Assembly: GCF_000011225.1 (NCBI RefSeq) | Contig: NC_004432.1 | Location: 1,178,001 to 1,242,000 of the forward strand | Length of the DNA stretch: 64,000 nucleotides | Direction of reading: 5' to 3' | Source: Malacoplasma penetrans HF-2 | Lineage (GTDB): Bacteria; Bacillota_I; Bacilli_A; Mycoplasmatales; Mycoplasmoidaceae | In this document: positions 1-10,698 of the stretch, piece after piece | Numbering within the stretch: the stretch's first letter is position 1 | Layout: every line of letters starts with the position of its first letter | Notes under the pieces: model-generated | Told to the model about the DNA's origin: nothing | Seen by the model: the letters and a program-made list of their open reading frames with translations, nothing else | The model's database searches: none | Translations under genes and position numbers: made by a program

Positions 1-1358
1 GCTTCTTCTAGTAATTTCTCTAATTTACCACGATGCTTCATGATAAATTCATTGAAAGATTCTGGAGTCCCTCCAAAAACTTCTACTGGAATTCCACTTT
101 CAACAAGTAAGTTGAATTGTGTATTTAATGCTACTTCAGCATCAACATTTTTTTCTTTAGTATTTAAAGAAAAACTATCAGCTAACTTTCTAAGTTTGCT
201 TAGATTAGATATAATTGCTGCTTTTTCTTCAAGATTAGCATTTTCAAAATCAAAGTTTAATTTATTAATATGATCAACTAATGGTTTGAATCAATCTTCT
301 ACAATCTTGTATAAATCTGTAGTTGTATTGTTAATTAAATCCATTGATAAAGATTTATATTTTTTCAATACATTAATGAAAGTTAATAAAACCTTTTTAG
401 AAGCTAAATCAATATAGTTTAAAGTGTAAAGTAAGTCATCTTTTGAAAACTCAATGTTTTGTTTAACAGATTTAATCTTACCCTTAATTGTAGTTTCAGC
501 ACTTTTTACATATTGTGCATTTCTAAGATAGAATTTTTCTTTATATTCTTTTTTAGCTTTTTGAATATCAATTTTATCAAATTCTTTTTCATAGAATTGC
601 TTAGTTAAATCATCAACAAGTTTTTTGAATCTTTCACTGTAAGAGTAAATACTTGTAGTACTTTCATTAATTTTTTCAACAAAAGTATCCATGTTAAAGA
701 TTAATTTTTCACGTCCTGAACTTGAATTTGAATCTGAAAAATCAATATTAGTAAAGATTTGGATCAGTTCATTCAATTTACTTATCATTACATTGTAATA
801 AGCTTCTTGGAATTCATAAAAAATCTTATTCTTTTCTTCAGTATATTCAGCATAGAAATATCTACTAACATTATTTAATTGTTGTCATCTCTTGAATGCA
901 TCAATATACAAGCTCTTATTAATAACTAAAGGTTCAGCAATTAATTGAAGAATATTTTTAGTAGGGTTCAATGAAGCCATAGGATCTTGGAAAATCATTT
1001 GAACATTTTTTCTCAATCACTTTTTAGTTGGCTTTGTTAATCTTTTATTTGAAATTAGATTTCCATCTATTTCAATTTTTCCCCCAGTTGGTTGATAAAG
1101 TTTAATAATACATTTACCAGTTGTTGACTTACCACTACCAGACTCACCAATAATCCCAAAAAAGTCACCTTCATTTACAGTAAAACTAATATCATCTAAT
1201 GCTTTAAAGTATCATCCCCTAACTTTAAAAAGCATTGCTAGATTTTCAACAGTTAGTAAAGGTTTGCTAGCAACAACAGGTTTTACTTCTTTAACTTCTT
1301 TGCTAACAACACTACTTTTAGTCTTAACATCTTTTAATTTTTCTTTACTATTGTTCAT
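1..1358 (-). CDS. oppF: OppF, oligopeptide ABC transporter ATPase (3' end outside window)
   Basis: ATPase subunit of the oligopeptide importer, membrane-bound on the cytoplasmic face with OppD. Starts at the ATG ending at 1358; 452 codons are visible without TAA/TAG and the frame leaves the window still open, with TGA read as Trp (for example near 291). Walker A GESGSGKST lies at about residues 71-79 and the Q-loop QDPMASLNP near 124. From about residue 150 the sequence becomes a long Lys/Glu-rich helical, probably coiled-coil, stretch with no ABC signature or Walker B before the window ends. The insertion between Q-loop and signature is therefore at least 300 residues. Large OppF insertions are known in mycoplasmas. 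Fourth gene of the opp cluster, 13 nt after oppD. Confidence 0.9.
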
Positions 1359-1371
1359 TTTTATTCTCTAC

Positions 1372-2892
1372 TTATTTACTATTTTTATCAGGGATTATAT
1401 AAGTTTGGTTTTCTTTCTTTTGTTTTACGTAAATTTCAAAAGCTTTTTTAGATTTATTTATTTTTTCTTGTACTTCTTTAGGCACTTCTACTTTTGGTGC
1501 TTTAGGGTGAAGTAATCAAGTTGCAGCTCTATGAGTATCTGTAACCTCAAATAAAGGAGGTTGCTTTTCAAAATCCAGTGCAATTGCATATTTATTTCTA
1601 GCAGCAAATGCATCACCCTTAGGAGGTGTAACTAGATTTGGAGGTGTACCATCAATTGGTTTTAATTTTTGGTTAGCACCATCACTACTATCTGGAATTG
1701 ATTCTAATAATGCTCAAGTATATGGGTGTAAAGGATTTGTGAAGATTTCTTCAGTTAAACCTTGTTCAACAATCTTACCAGCATACATAACATAAATGTA
1801 ATCACAGAAGTTTGCAACTAAGGCAATGTTATGAGAAATGAAGATTACTGTAATTCCATAGATTTCTCTAAGTTTTTTAATAAGACTTAATACTTTAGCT
1901 TGAATAGTAACATCAAGAGCAGTTGTTGGTTCATCTGCAATTATTACATCTGGTTGAGTTGCAACTGCGATTGCAATTACAATTCTTTGTCTCATCCCAC
2001 CTGAGAATTCATGAGGATAAGCATTTAATCTTGATACTGCATTTTCAATACCAATAAATTCTAGAATTTCAATTACTTTCTTTTTAGCAACGTCTTTTTT
2101 TGTGTTGTTAATGTAAGTGTTTTTTGCTTCTTGAATTTCAGCTTCATAATTACCTTTATTTAATTGAGATAATTGTTTAATTCTTTCACTTAATGTATTT
2201 TTAGTTTCATTGTATACATTAGTTGCATTATTAACACTTTCTTTGTATTGTTCTTCTAGTGATTTTAAAGAAGACTTGTAAGCTTCTTGATCAATTGAAT
2301 TATTGTCTAAACTTTCTTTTAAAGATCTTTTATCTTTATCAAATTGTTCTTTTTTAGATTTAAGAATTTCATTATATTTATCAGTTTTTTCATTTAACTG
2401 TCTTTTTAATTCAATTCCTTCATCTCCACCACAACTCATCTTTTCTTTTAATTCATAGACTTTTTGTTTGTATTTATTTTTTTCAGAAGCATAGATTGCT
2501 TCAATTACTTGTCTACCAATTGTCTTAGTGGGATTTAAAGACATCAATGGATCTTGAGGAATATAAGAAACATATGTTCCTCTAATATAACATCAGTCTT
2601 TCTTTTTAATTTTTAAGATATCTATATTTGATAAGTTCAAATTGTTTGCTTCTATGTTTGCACCATCATTGAATCCAATTAGAGATTTTACTGAAACTGA
2701 TTTACCACTACCAGATTCACCAACAATACCAATAATTTGACCTTTATAAACTGAAAGATCAATTCCTCTAACAGCTTGCAATAAACCATCTTTAACCTTA
2801 AAGTTAACTTTTAAATTTCTAACTTTAATGATTTGGTTTTCTTTTAATAACTTACTTGAGTCATTAATTAAATGTTTACTACTTAATGGCAT
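1372..2892 (-). CDS. oppD: OppD, oligopeptide ABC transporter ATPase with coiled-coil insertion
   Basis: Second ATPase of the oligopeptide importer, 506 aa against roughly 330-350 in ordinary bacteria. Walker A GESGSGKS at about 58-66, Q-loop IPQDPLMSLNP near 113, signature SGGMRQR near 296, Walker B IIADEPTTALD near 315, and the oligopeptide-binding C-terminal region beginning with HPYTWALLESIP, where W is TGA. The extra length is a charged, probably coiled-coil insertion of about 150 residues (roughly 125-275) between Q-loop and signature, plus a Lys-rich tail. ATG start at 2892 sits 2 nt after the oppC stop, so the genes are probably co-transcribed and translationally coupled. Confidence 0.95.
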
Positions 2893-2894
2893 AA

Positions 2895-4073
2895 TTATCT
2901 ACCTACCACTCTTGGATCTATTGCATCATTCAATGCATTTGCAATTATTTGAGATGAGATTGTGAATAAAGCAAACACTACAATTGGTGAAACAATTTGT
3001 GCAATATTAGAAATTGAGTAAGCTTCATATAACATTACCCCTAATCCTAAATCACTTGTTGGTTTTAATCCTAAGAATACTAATGAAGATTCATAGAAAA
3101 TAACTGTTGGAATTAAGTTAACAAAAATAACTGCAATACGACCTGCAATTACTGGAAGCATGTGAGAGAAAATAATTCTTGCTTGGCTTCCACCTAATGT
3201 TCTTGTAGCTTGAACATATTCAACATCTTTAGTTTTTAAAATATAAGTTCTAGTTGAAATTGCAGGTGAGAATCATAGTATGAAGATTAAAGAAACAGCA
3301 AGTACTGAGTTGTTAATTGAAGTACCAGCAGATTCAGTATCACCAACTAATACTATACCTAAAATTAATAATCAAACAATTGAAGGTACACCACTAATAA
3401 TTTCTACAAAACGCATCATTACAGTATCTACTGCTTTACCAGCGAATGCACCAGCAATAGAACCATATACTACCCCAATAGCAACTGAAGCTATTGCTAC
3501 TAAGAATGCTAATACTAATGAAATTCTAACTGCAGTTCAAAGTCTTGTTCAAATATCAATTCCACTACCATCAGTTCCTAATACTGGATAGAAATTTGAA
3601 ATTGGACCATAACTATAAGGTAAATAAGTTACTTTATAAGCAACACCAGGAATTCAATCTTCTTTACTTAAAATAGTAATTTTGTATGTTTCTTTTAATT
3701 GCTTAACAAAACTATCTGTTGCATTATAAATAGTCATAGTTGGATTACTTCCTAAAACTCTTGCTGGTAAGTTTGCAATAAGAGCTGAGTCTGCATTTTC
3801 TGCCAATGGAAGGTAAGCGCTATACCCCATTGCTGAAGAAATAATAGGAGCAAATATAGCTAATAGAATAATCAAAAGAAAAATTACTAAGAAGAAAAGT
3901 GCTCATTTATTACTTGCAAATCTCTTGATAATATCTAATAAATATTTACTTGGTTTACCAACTACTTGATCTGTTCTATTTAATTTATAAATATCAACAC
4001 GGGCAAAATCTTTTTCTGTTACTTCAAAATCAAGTTCAGGAATACTTTTTAATTTATTATTTTTTAGGTTCAT
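2895..4073 (-). CDS. oppC: OppC, oligopeptide ABC transporter permease
   Basis: Inner permease subunit, 392 aa. The N-terminus (about 60 aa) is cytoplasmic and is followed by a strong TM segment (FFLVIFLLIILLAIFAPII), then a large extracytoplasmic loop of about 100 aa. A bundle of TM segments follows, carrying the permease EAA-type loop around TRTLGGSQARIIFSHMLP. The C-terminus has the typical LNDAIDPR ending of Dpp/Opp permeases. Three nt separate it from the oppB stop and 2 nt from the oppD start, supporting one transcript. TGA codons encode conserved Trp residues, as in IDIWTRLW. Confidence 0.93.
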
Positions 4074-4076
4074 AAA

Positions 4077-5321
4077 CTATCCTTGACTCCCTTCTGAAGC
4101 ATTTTCTGTTTTAAGTGTTTCAATTTTTAAAATATTTTTTCCAACTACTAAAAATTGAGTTTCATCATTTAAGTTGTATTTATCTTTAATTGCTTGGTTT
4201 ACAACTACTTTTTTAGATTTGTAGTTAATAGCATTTAATTCATTTAAAGATAAGAATAAACTATCTTGAGGTGTTACTAGTTTGTAACTTGGATTATTAG
4301 CAGCTTTTTGGAAATTTTTAATTCAGTTTAATCTTAGAACAGTAGATTTAACTAAGTTTGTAATTGATGCTTGAGAAGCTTCTGCTAATTTAATTCTTGG
4401 ATCAACAAATGTAAAGATAACATCTAGTGATAAATTGATTAAGAAATATAATGATGAAATGAAGAATGTTTGGAACATTACAACATAGAATTGGTTAGAA
4501 ACAACTGATGTAAATAGCATGTTAGCAATCCCTTTTACACCAAAGATTGTTTCAATAACTATAGAACCTGAAATAACTGATAAGAAGCTTGGTCCTAAAA
4601 TAGATAAAGCTGGGATTAAAGAATTTCTTATACCATGTCTAAAAATAATTTGAGTTTTTGTTAATCCCTTAGACATAGCAGTTTTTATATAATCTTGACT
4701 TAAAACTTCTACTAATTCATTTCTTACATAATATGTTAAAGTTGAAGCCAAACCAAAAGTTAAAGATAAGATAGGCATTATTGAAGAGCCAACAAATGTT
4801 CCAAAATTAAATAATGGATGATCAAAATTCATATAATTTTGAGGCAGCCCTATAACACCTGCTAATTTTAATAATAGAATACCAACTATAAAACTTGGTA
4901 CACTAATTAGTACAACTGAAATTACATTGATAAGAGTATCTTGTCATTTACCACGATAAACTGCAGAAACAATACCAAACAAGAAACCTAAAGCAATTGC
5001 TAATATATATGCAATTAATGCAATATATAAAGTATTTGGAATATTTTGGAAGAAATAAGTTACAAGTGGAGTACCTTCTCTTTGGAACACTACACCAAAT
5101 GAACCATCAAAAAACTTCCCTCAATATTTGAAGTACCTAATGATAGCTGGATCAAATCAACCAATAGATTCCAATTTTGCATTATAAGCTTCAGTTGTTT
5201 CACCTTGAACACGTGTAATTGGAATTGTTGGTAAAGCGGCCATCAAAAAGAATACTATACTCATTAATATGAATAAAGCTAAAACAGCAAATAATAATCT
5301 TTTTATTATATATTTAGCCAT
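4077..5321 (-). CDS. oppB: OppB, oligopeptide ABC transporter permease
   Basis: First permease subunit, 414 aa. N-terminal TM (KRLLFAVLALFILMSIVFFL) is followed by TM segments around residues 100-150 and 180 onward, and by the permease motif YIKTAMSKGLTKTQIIFRHG and a terminal FVDPRI typical of OppB/DppB. After that the protein carries an unusual tail of about 85 hydrophilic residues ending EGSQG. Start ATG at 5321 is preceded by a strong Shine-Dalgarno (AGAAAGGATGG). No oppA substrate-binding protein gene lies upstream, so the binding protein must be encoded elsewhere or be absent. Confidence 0.93.
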
Positions 5322-5356
5322 TAGATATCCATCCTTTCTAAAGAAACATTTTATTT

Positions 5357-5362
5357 ATTATA
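5357..5362 (-). promoter_or_regulatory. Putative -10 of the opp operon
   Basis: A TATAAT on the minus strand about 36 nt upstream of the oppB start codon, followed by an A-rich leader and the AGAAAGGATGG ribosome binding site. No convincing -35 box is visible, which is common in mycoplasmas. Confidence 0.45.
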
Positions 5363-5436
5363 TTCAATAAGTAATATTTTATTTTAAATAACTATTTATC
5401 TTATTAACAATTTTGGGGTAGACCTACATAAAATTT

Positions 5437-5473
5437 AAAAAGGAATATGACTTTTGTCTCATACTCCTTTTTA
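5437..5473 (-). terminator. Rho-independent terminator, perfect 14-bp arms bar one G:U
   Basis: Inverted repeat with arms AAAAAGGAATATGA and TCATACTCCTTTTT around an 8-nt loop. It lies between the opp promoter and the small minus-strand ORF at 5561-5731 and would end that transcript before opp. Confidence 0.7.
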
Positions 5474-5560
5474 ATGAACCTTTAATACTAGCTTTTCTTT
5501 GTAAGCATTATCTTTAACTCAATCATTAATTTATGTATGAAGTTAAGAGGTAATTTATTA

Positions 5561-5731
5561 TTATCAATTTTCATTAAAAAAGAAGTTTTTCATACACATC
5601 TTTTTAATAATTAAAATTAGGTTTGTTTTTTCTACTAATTTTTTAATTGATAGAATATAAAAAACTTGAAAAACAAAGTTTTTCATAACTGTTGTATTTT
5701 TGAAAACTGTTTTTAAATTTTTTGTATTCAT
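5561..5731 (-). CDS. Small hypothetical protein, 56 aa
   Basis: Not recognised. The ATG at 5731 is preceded by an AAGG ribosome binding site at good spacing. Further upstream are TTGACT and TATAAG boxes 16 nt apart, and a strong terminator follows at 5437-5473, so this looks like a complete small transcription unit. The peptide is Lys/Phe/Asn-rich and basic, with one hydrophobic stretch around FVFQVFYILSI and another LILII. One TGA is read as Trp at the C-terminal residue. It could be a membrane-interacting small protein or the remnant of a larger gene; the promoter and terminator favour expression. Confidence 0.4.
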
Positions 5732-5904
5732 TATTTCTACCTTATAAATACTTATAACATAAAAATTAACTTATAGTCATAAAAATGCCTAAGTCAAATT
5801 TTTATTTATAAATATTTAATTAAAAAATAAAATAATTTACTTGCTGTAAAAAATAATTTCTAAACAATTTCAAATTTTTATATCTAAAGAATAAAGACTA
5901 TAAA

Positions 5905-6101
5905 TAAAAAAGTTCAATGATTTAAAAAATCACTGAACTATCAATTAATTAACTTTTTCACAACATTTTCCACAAGACATCTATTGTAAAAAGGGGAAAG
6001 TAAAAGGTACATTAAAAATGAGGTTGGGTTGATGTAAAGAATAAAATAATATTTAGAAAAAGTTAAATAATTTAATTTGTTTATAGGTTTTCACCCACCC
6101 T
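5905..6101 (-). ncRNA. Short transcription unit with promoter and terminator, RNA and/or 11-aa peptide
   Basis: On the minus strand an extended -10 (TGTTATACT, box at 6103-6108) with TTGCAA 15 nt upstream predicts a transcript starting near 6096-6101 with AAGGGTGGG. It would end at a hairpin at 5911-5939 (arms AGTTCAGTGATTT and AAATCATTGAACT) followed by a T run. The transcript would be about 190 nt, with C-rich patches near 6020-6035 that could pair with the G-rich 5' end. It does not match the SRP, RNase P, tmRNA or 6S motifs I know. It contains one tiny Cys-rich reading frame, listed separately. Confidence 0.4.
5945..5980 (-). CDS. Micro-ORF, 11-aa cysteine-rich peptide MSCGKCCEKVN
   Basis: ATG to TAA, 12 codons, inside the short promoter-terminator unit at 5905-6101. 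Three of 11 residues are Cys, arranged C-x2-CC, in a genome where Cys is rare. No clear Shine-Dalgarno precedes it, so translation is uncertain. It ends just before the terminator hairpin. It could be a metal-binding microprotein, a leader peptide, or chance sequence within a non-coding RNA. Confidence 0.25.
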   Translation of the reverse strand: MSCGKCCEKVN

Positions 6102-6314
6102 TAGTATAACACAATCAGTATTATTGCAACTTAACTATTTAGTAAAAACATAAAAGTTTAATAATCTTTTCTATAGATTTAAAGAAATATGGTTTAAAAA
6201 GGTTTTATTGGAAATAAATTATTTTTAAAACACTAATTAAATAAGTTTGAGAAATAAAATCTTTTTTGTTGAATAAATTTTATAATATACAAAAAGTATT
6301 AATGATTATCAGTG

Positions 6315-6827
6315 ATGAAAAAATATTATAAAAAAATTAAAAAATTTATTTTTAATAGACTTTTAGATCCTGTAACATTTAGAACAGAAAAAAACGCAAA
6401 AATAGCAAAACTTCATGCTCTAAATAAATCTATTTATAAATACAACAAACTTTGAGTAAATGGTCTTAATATTAACAAGCAAGTATTGCATATTAAGAAA
6501 CAAGAACAATTAGATGAATTTGTTATGGGTTTATTAACACTTGATAGAAACATAATTTATCTTTGTAACTCAAACATTATTCTAAAAGCAAAAGATTTTA
6601 ATACTGAATTTGAATTAATTGAAACTGATACAAATTGATCAGTAGTTAATATTCATGAAAATATTTCTCCAGAGTCTGAAATTAAATTTGATTTTAGTAA
6701 TAATCCAAAGATTCCATATTATTGAATTGCTAAACCTGGATTTTGTAATTTTAATAAAATTAATGAATCTACTAAATTATCTACAAACTATCGTTCTTCT
6801 GAATCTGATTACTTTTCTTTTGAATAA
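6315..6827 (+). CDS. Hypothetical protein, 170 aa
   Basis: Not recognised. The frame opens at the ATG at 6315 with a basic N-terminus (MKKYYKKIKKFIFNRLLDP) and runs 171 codons with three TGA-encoded Trp, at positions such as NKLWVNG and YYWIAKPG. No signal peptide or TM segment is seen; the middle looks like mixed alpha/beta (VMGLLTLDRNIIYLCNSNIILKAKDF) and the tail is Ser/Asn-rich. It is one of few plus-strand genes in this half of the window and stands alone between minus-strand units, with a terminator directly behind it. Confidence 0.75.
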
Positions 6828-6830
6828 AAA

Positions 6831-6876
6831 ACTTAATTTCAAAAATATCGAAATATTATTGAAATTAAGTTTATTT
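6831..6876 (+). terminator. Terminator after the 170-aa hypothetical gene
   Basis: Arms ACTTAATTTC and GAAATTAAGT with a nested AATATCGAAATATT stem in the loop, followed by TTTATTT, starting 4 nt after the stop codon. Confidence 0.6.
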
Positions 6877-6941
6877 AAAACTATTTAAAAAGCAATTATT
6901 ATATAAAGATCTTTTCTTTGTTTTTTCCATTATATAAATTC

Positions 6942-7364
6942 TTAATTCTTTTTATTTTTATAGGAATCAATAAATTCTCTAATAGGCTCATATTGATTGC
7001 CTTTAGCAGCTGCAGCCTCAAGTAAAAGTGTTTCAATTTCACCTGCAGAATCAGCTATTCAATTAATGGAATTTTCAGCATACTTTTCTCTTCATTCTGG
7101 CAAATTATCATTAAATATTCTTGATGATTCACAAAGCTCTAATTTATCTCCAACACTAGGATATAAAAGATTAACTATGTCTGTTTTAATGTCTTTTAAA
7201 ACATTAGAATAAGATCTAAATGGTATTCATTGTTTAGTAATTGGGTTGTATATTGTTTTTTGTCCAGAAGAGTCTGTGCCATAAGCAATTTTTTCTTCTA
7301 TTCCTTTTTTAACAATTATAAAACACATGATGTCATCTATTGCTTTTTTGATTTCTTTATCCAT
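6942..7364 (-). CDS. Hypothetical protein, 140 aa
   Basis: Not recognised. ATG at 7364, 141 codons, TGA-encoded Trp at positions such as KQWIPFRSY and LPEWREKY. The N-terminus is a short amphipathic helix (MDKEIKKAIDDIMCFIIVKKGIEEK), followed by a Gly/Thr turn region and a mostly helical acidic C-terminal half (SAGEIETLLLEAAAAKGNQYEPIREFI). No signal peptide or TM segment. It has no gene partner on its strand within 400 nt on either side. No specific function can be proposed. Confidence 0.7.
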
Positions 7365-7773
7365 ACAAAATCCTTTATTTTAATTATTTTTGTTTTATAA
7401 AATACTTTTTTTAATTAACTGTCTTTTCTGCGTTTAAAAAATAAAAACTTAAACATTAATTATGTTTCCCAAAATAAATTTTTATATTTTAATAACAAAA
7501 TTATTCTTATTTACTAAGATAATTGATTTAAAAGAAAGTTTTTAAATAATAAGTTTTGGTTAAATTAACCATTAGTACAATAACAATTATAAAATCTTTA
7601 TCCTTTAAATTTAATATTTTTATAATTTAAATTTTTTCTTTAGAGTTCTTAAACATAATAGTTAAAGAGCATATTTCTTTTTTTGAATCTAAATTTGATT
7701 TATATGAAAAAAATCAATTTATTTTTTATCCAATATATTTTTTGAATCTTTTGAGTTTGTTTTATGTGATATG
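7365..7773. other. AT-rich intergenic stretch without a supported gene
   Basis: About 400 nt of T- and A-runs between the 140-aa hypothetical gene and the ileS terminator. Short frames exist on the plus strand near 7670-7770 but have no start or ribosome binding site that I would trust. The minus-strand promoter for the 140-aa gene must lie near its right side. Confidence 0.5.
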
Positions 7774-7801
7774 AAAAAATACTCCTTTGAGGAGTATTTT
7801 T
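7774..7801 (-). terminator. ileS terminator
   Basis: Inverted repeat AAAAATACTCC / GGAGTATTTTT with a TTTGA loop, 17 nt beyond the ileS stop codon. It is symmetrical enough to work in both directions. Confidence 0.8.
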
Positions 7802-7817
7802 AATTCAATCATCTATT

Positions 7818-10520
7818 TTATATTTTTTTATTACCAATAACTTTTTTACATCTTTCACAAAGTTCATTAGCAATTAAATTAGTTGGGTAATAGTTTCAAC
7901 ATCTTTCACATCTAGCATATTTAGAATTTTTGACTTTAATAGTTGTTCCATCTTTTTCTTTAACTTTGAATTCAACTTTAGCAACACCTAAATATCTTTC
8001 TAAAGTTTGTTCATCAAATGGAAGAGATTTTGAATGAATAGTAATATGTGCTTGTCCTTTAGAATTAATTACCTTTTCATTTCTTGTTTTTTCAATTTCT
8101 GAATATACTTTATCTTTTAAATCAAAGAATTCTTCTCACTTCTTAAAATCAACTTTATATTTAGAATCAATTTTAAAATTAGTGAAACCTTCTAAATGAA
8201 CAGATTTTTGTTTATCTTTTTTATCAAAGAATTCATAAGCTTCTTCACAAGTGTGAGGAATAATAGGAGCAAGAATTCTTAAATAAGAATCTAATAATTG
8301 ATATAAAGTTGCTTGGATAGCAATTCTTTGTTCATTATCTTCTTTTTCACAATATAAAGGATCTTTAATGTAATCAAAATATCAAGAAGATAAATCTGCT
8401 ACATTTTTAGAAACTATTTTTACAATTTGTTTAAAGTCATATTTGTCATAACAAGCTTTAATAGTTTTAATGTCATTAGATAAGCAACTTAATACATATA
8501 AGTCAGCTTCACTATATTTAGCACCTCTAAGTTTTTTTAAATTGAAACCATTTAAATTACCTAAGATAAATCTAAATAAAGTATTTCTAATTCTTCTATA
8601 TAATTCAGCATTTTGAGCAATGATATCTTTAGAGATAGAAACATCTTTACTAAAATCTACTGAAGCTACTCATAATCTTAAAACATCTGCACCATATTCT
8701 TTACAAACTTGTAAAGGATCTATGATGTTACCTAAAGATTTTGACATCTTATTTCCATTTTCATCTAATACAAATCCATGAGTTAATAATTCTTTATAAG
8801 GAGACTTTTTAAAAGCAGCCACACTTGTAATTAAAGAAGAATTAAATCACCCTCTAAATTGATCTTTACCTTCAAAATATAAATCTGCTGGATAACCTAA
8901 TTTATCAGCTTGTAAAACAGAATAACTCGTACCAGAATCAAATCAAACATCCATAATATCAGTTTCTTTAATATATTTTTTAGATGTATTGTAAGAATCT
9001 GTTAAAAAGTATTTTGCATCTTCATTGTATCAAGCATTAATACCTTCATCATTTAATATATCAACAATGTTGTTTAGTAATTTAGGATCTAAGATTGGGT
9101 TGTAATCTTTATCATAAATAATACAAATTGGAACCCCTCAAATTCTTTGTCTACTAATACATCATTCTTGTCTGTTTAATACCATTTCTTTTATTTTTTT
9201 AATAATAGTATTATCAATTGATTTAACTTTGTTTAAAGCAGCAACAATTTCTTTAGAAATTTTATCAATATTAACAAATCATTGTTTAGTAGCACGATAA
9301 ATTACAGGTTTTTTAGTTCTTCAATCATGTGCTGCAGAGTGAGTAAACTTAGAAGCTTTTAAAAGTAATTTCTTTTTAGCAAGTCTTTCAATAATAATTG
9401 GGTTTGCATCTTTATAAAATAACCCTGCAAGTTCTTTATCATTAACTTCACCAGTAAATTTACCTAAGTTATCGATTGGACAATATGGTTTAATATTATA
9501 TTTTTTACAAGCTAAATAGTCTTCATGACCAAATCCTGGTGCATTATGAACTAACCCTGTACCATCAGAATCAGATACATAACCATCAACAATTATCTTG
9601 CATTTTTTATCAGATATAGGGCTCTTATAAGGTAAGTTTTCTAGTTTTTTACCTGAAAATTCTGATAATATTTCATAATTTGTTCATTCTAAAGTTTCAG
9701 CCAATTTCTCTACTAAATTCTTAGAAATAACATAAACAGAGTTTTCAACTTGTACTCTACAATAAGTTACTTTTGGATTTGCAGCAATTGCTAAATTTGA
9801 AGGAAGAGTTCAAGGAGTAGTAGTTCAAATTATTACTTTATCACCTTTAGAAACAAATTCATTCTTATCTAATATTTCAAGAGAAACATAAATTGAATCT
9901 GATTCTACATCTTGATAAATAATTTCTGCATCTGCTAAAGCAGTTTGACTAGATCAAGATCAATAAACTGGTTTTAAATCTTGATAAATTAAACCTTTTG
10001 ATAGCATTTTATTAAAAATTTTAATTTGTCTAATTACATAATCTAAATCACAAGTAACATAGATTTCATCCATTTCAGATAAAATCCCTAATCTTCTAAA
10101 TTGATCTCTTTGCTTGTAAACATTTTCAATAGCAAAATTTTTGCAGTTTTTTCTTTTTTCAGTAATAGTTTGATTAGCATTCTTATTTAATCCTCTTTTT
10201 GCCATTTCTTGTTCAATTGGCAATCCATGAGTATCTCAACCTGGAATATATTTAGTATAAAAACCAACTGATGCTTTAAAACGTAAAATAATATCTTTTA
10301 AGATCTTATTTAAAGCATGTCCAGTATGTAAATCACCATTTGCATATGGAGGACCATCTGCAATAATAAATGGTGTATTTGATTTATTTTTAGCTAAAAT
10401 CTTTTTTTCTATTTTTTCTAAAACTCAATTTTCTTGAATTTTTGTTTCTTTTACTGATAAATTTGCCTTCATTTCAAAATTAGTGTTAGGCATTGAAAGT
10501 GTTTTTTTATAATCGCTCAT
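7818..10520 (-). CDS. ileS: Isoleucyl-tRNA synthetase
   Basis: Charges tRNA-Ile with isoleucine in the cytoplasm. 900 aa, a normal length for the bacterial enzyme. Class-I HIGH motif [12 protein letters not shown] at about 59-69, the CP1 editing region in the first half (including HDWRTKKPV), the KMSKS loop [10 protein letters not shown] near 590, and a C-terminal zinc finger CERC-x12-CERC near 868-887. Many UGA Trp codons sit at conserved positions (WTTTPWTLPSN, GWFNSSL). Start ATG at 10520 ([13 protein letters not shown]). It is a single gene with its own terminator; I saw no T-box in the short 5' region. Confidence 0.97.
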
Positions 10521-10650
10521 ATACTATACTTCCTTACTAATTCCTAAAAATCACATAAAATAATTAAAACACAAAATATAATTTTAAAATTATTTAAAAA
10601 TAAAAATTTAATTCATTTTAAACAAGCTTTTAAAGGTGGTTAAAAAACAA

Positions 10651-10685
10651 AAAATATTAAGAAATTTGTAACTTCTTAATATTTT
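10651..10685 (-). terminator. Terminator after the GT2 gene
   Basis: Arms AAAATATTAAGAA and TTCTTAATATTTT with an 8-nt loop, 14 nt beyond the glycosyltransferase stop codon. Confidence 0.7.
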
Positions 10686-10698
10686 ATTTGTATATTTA

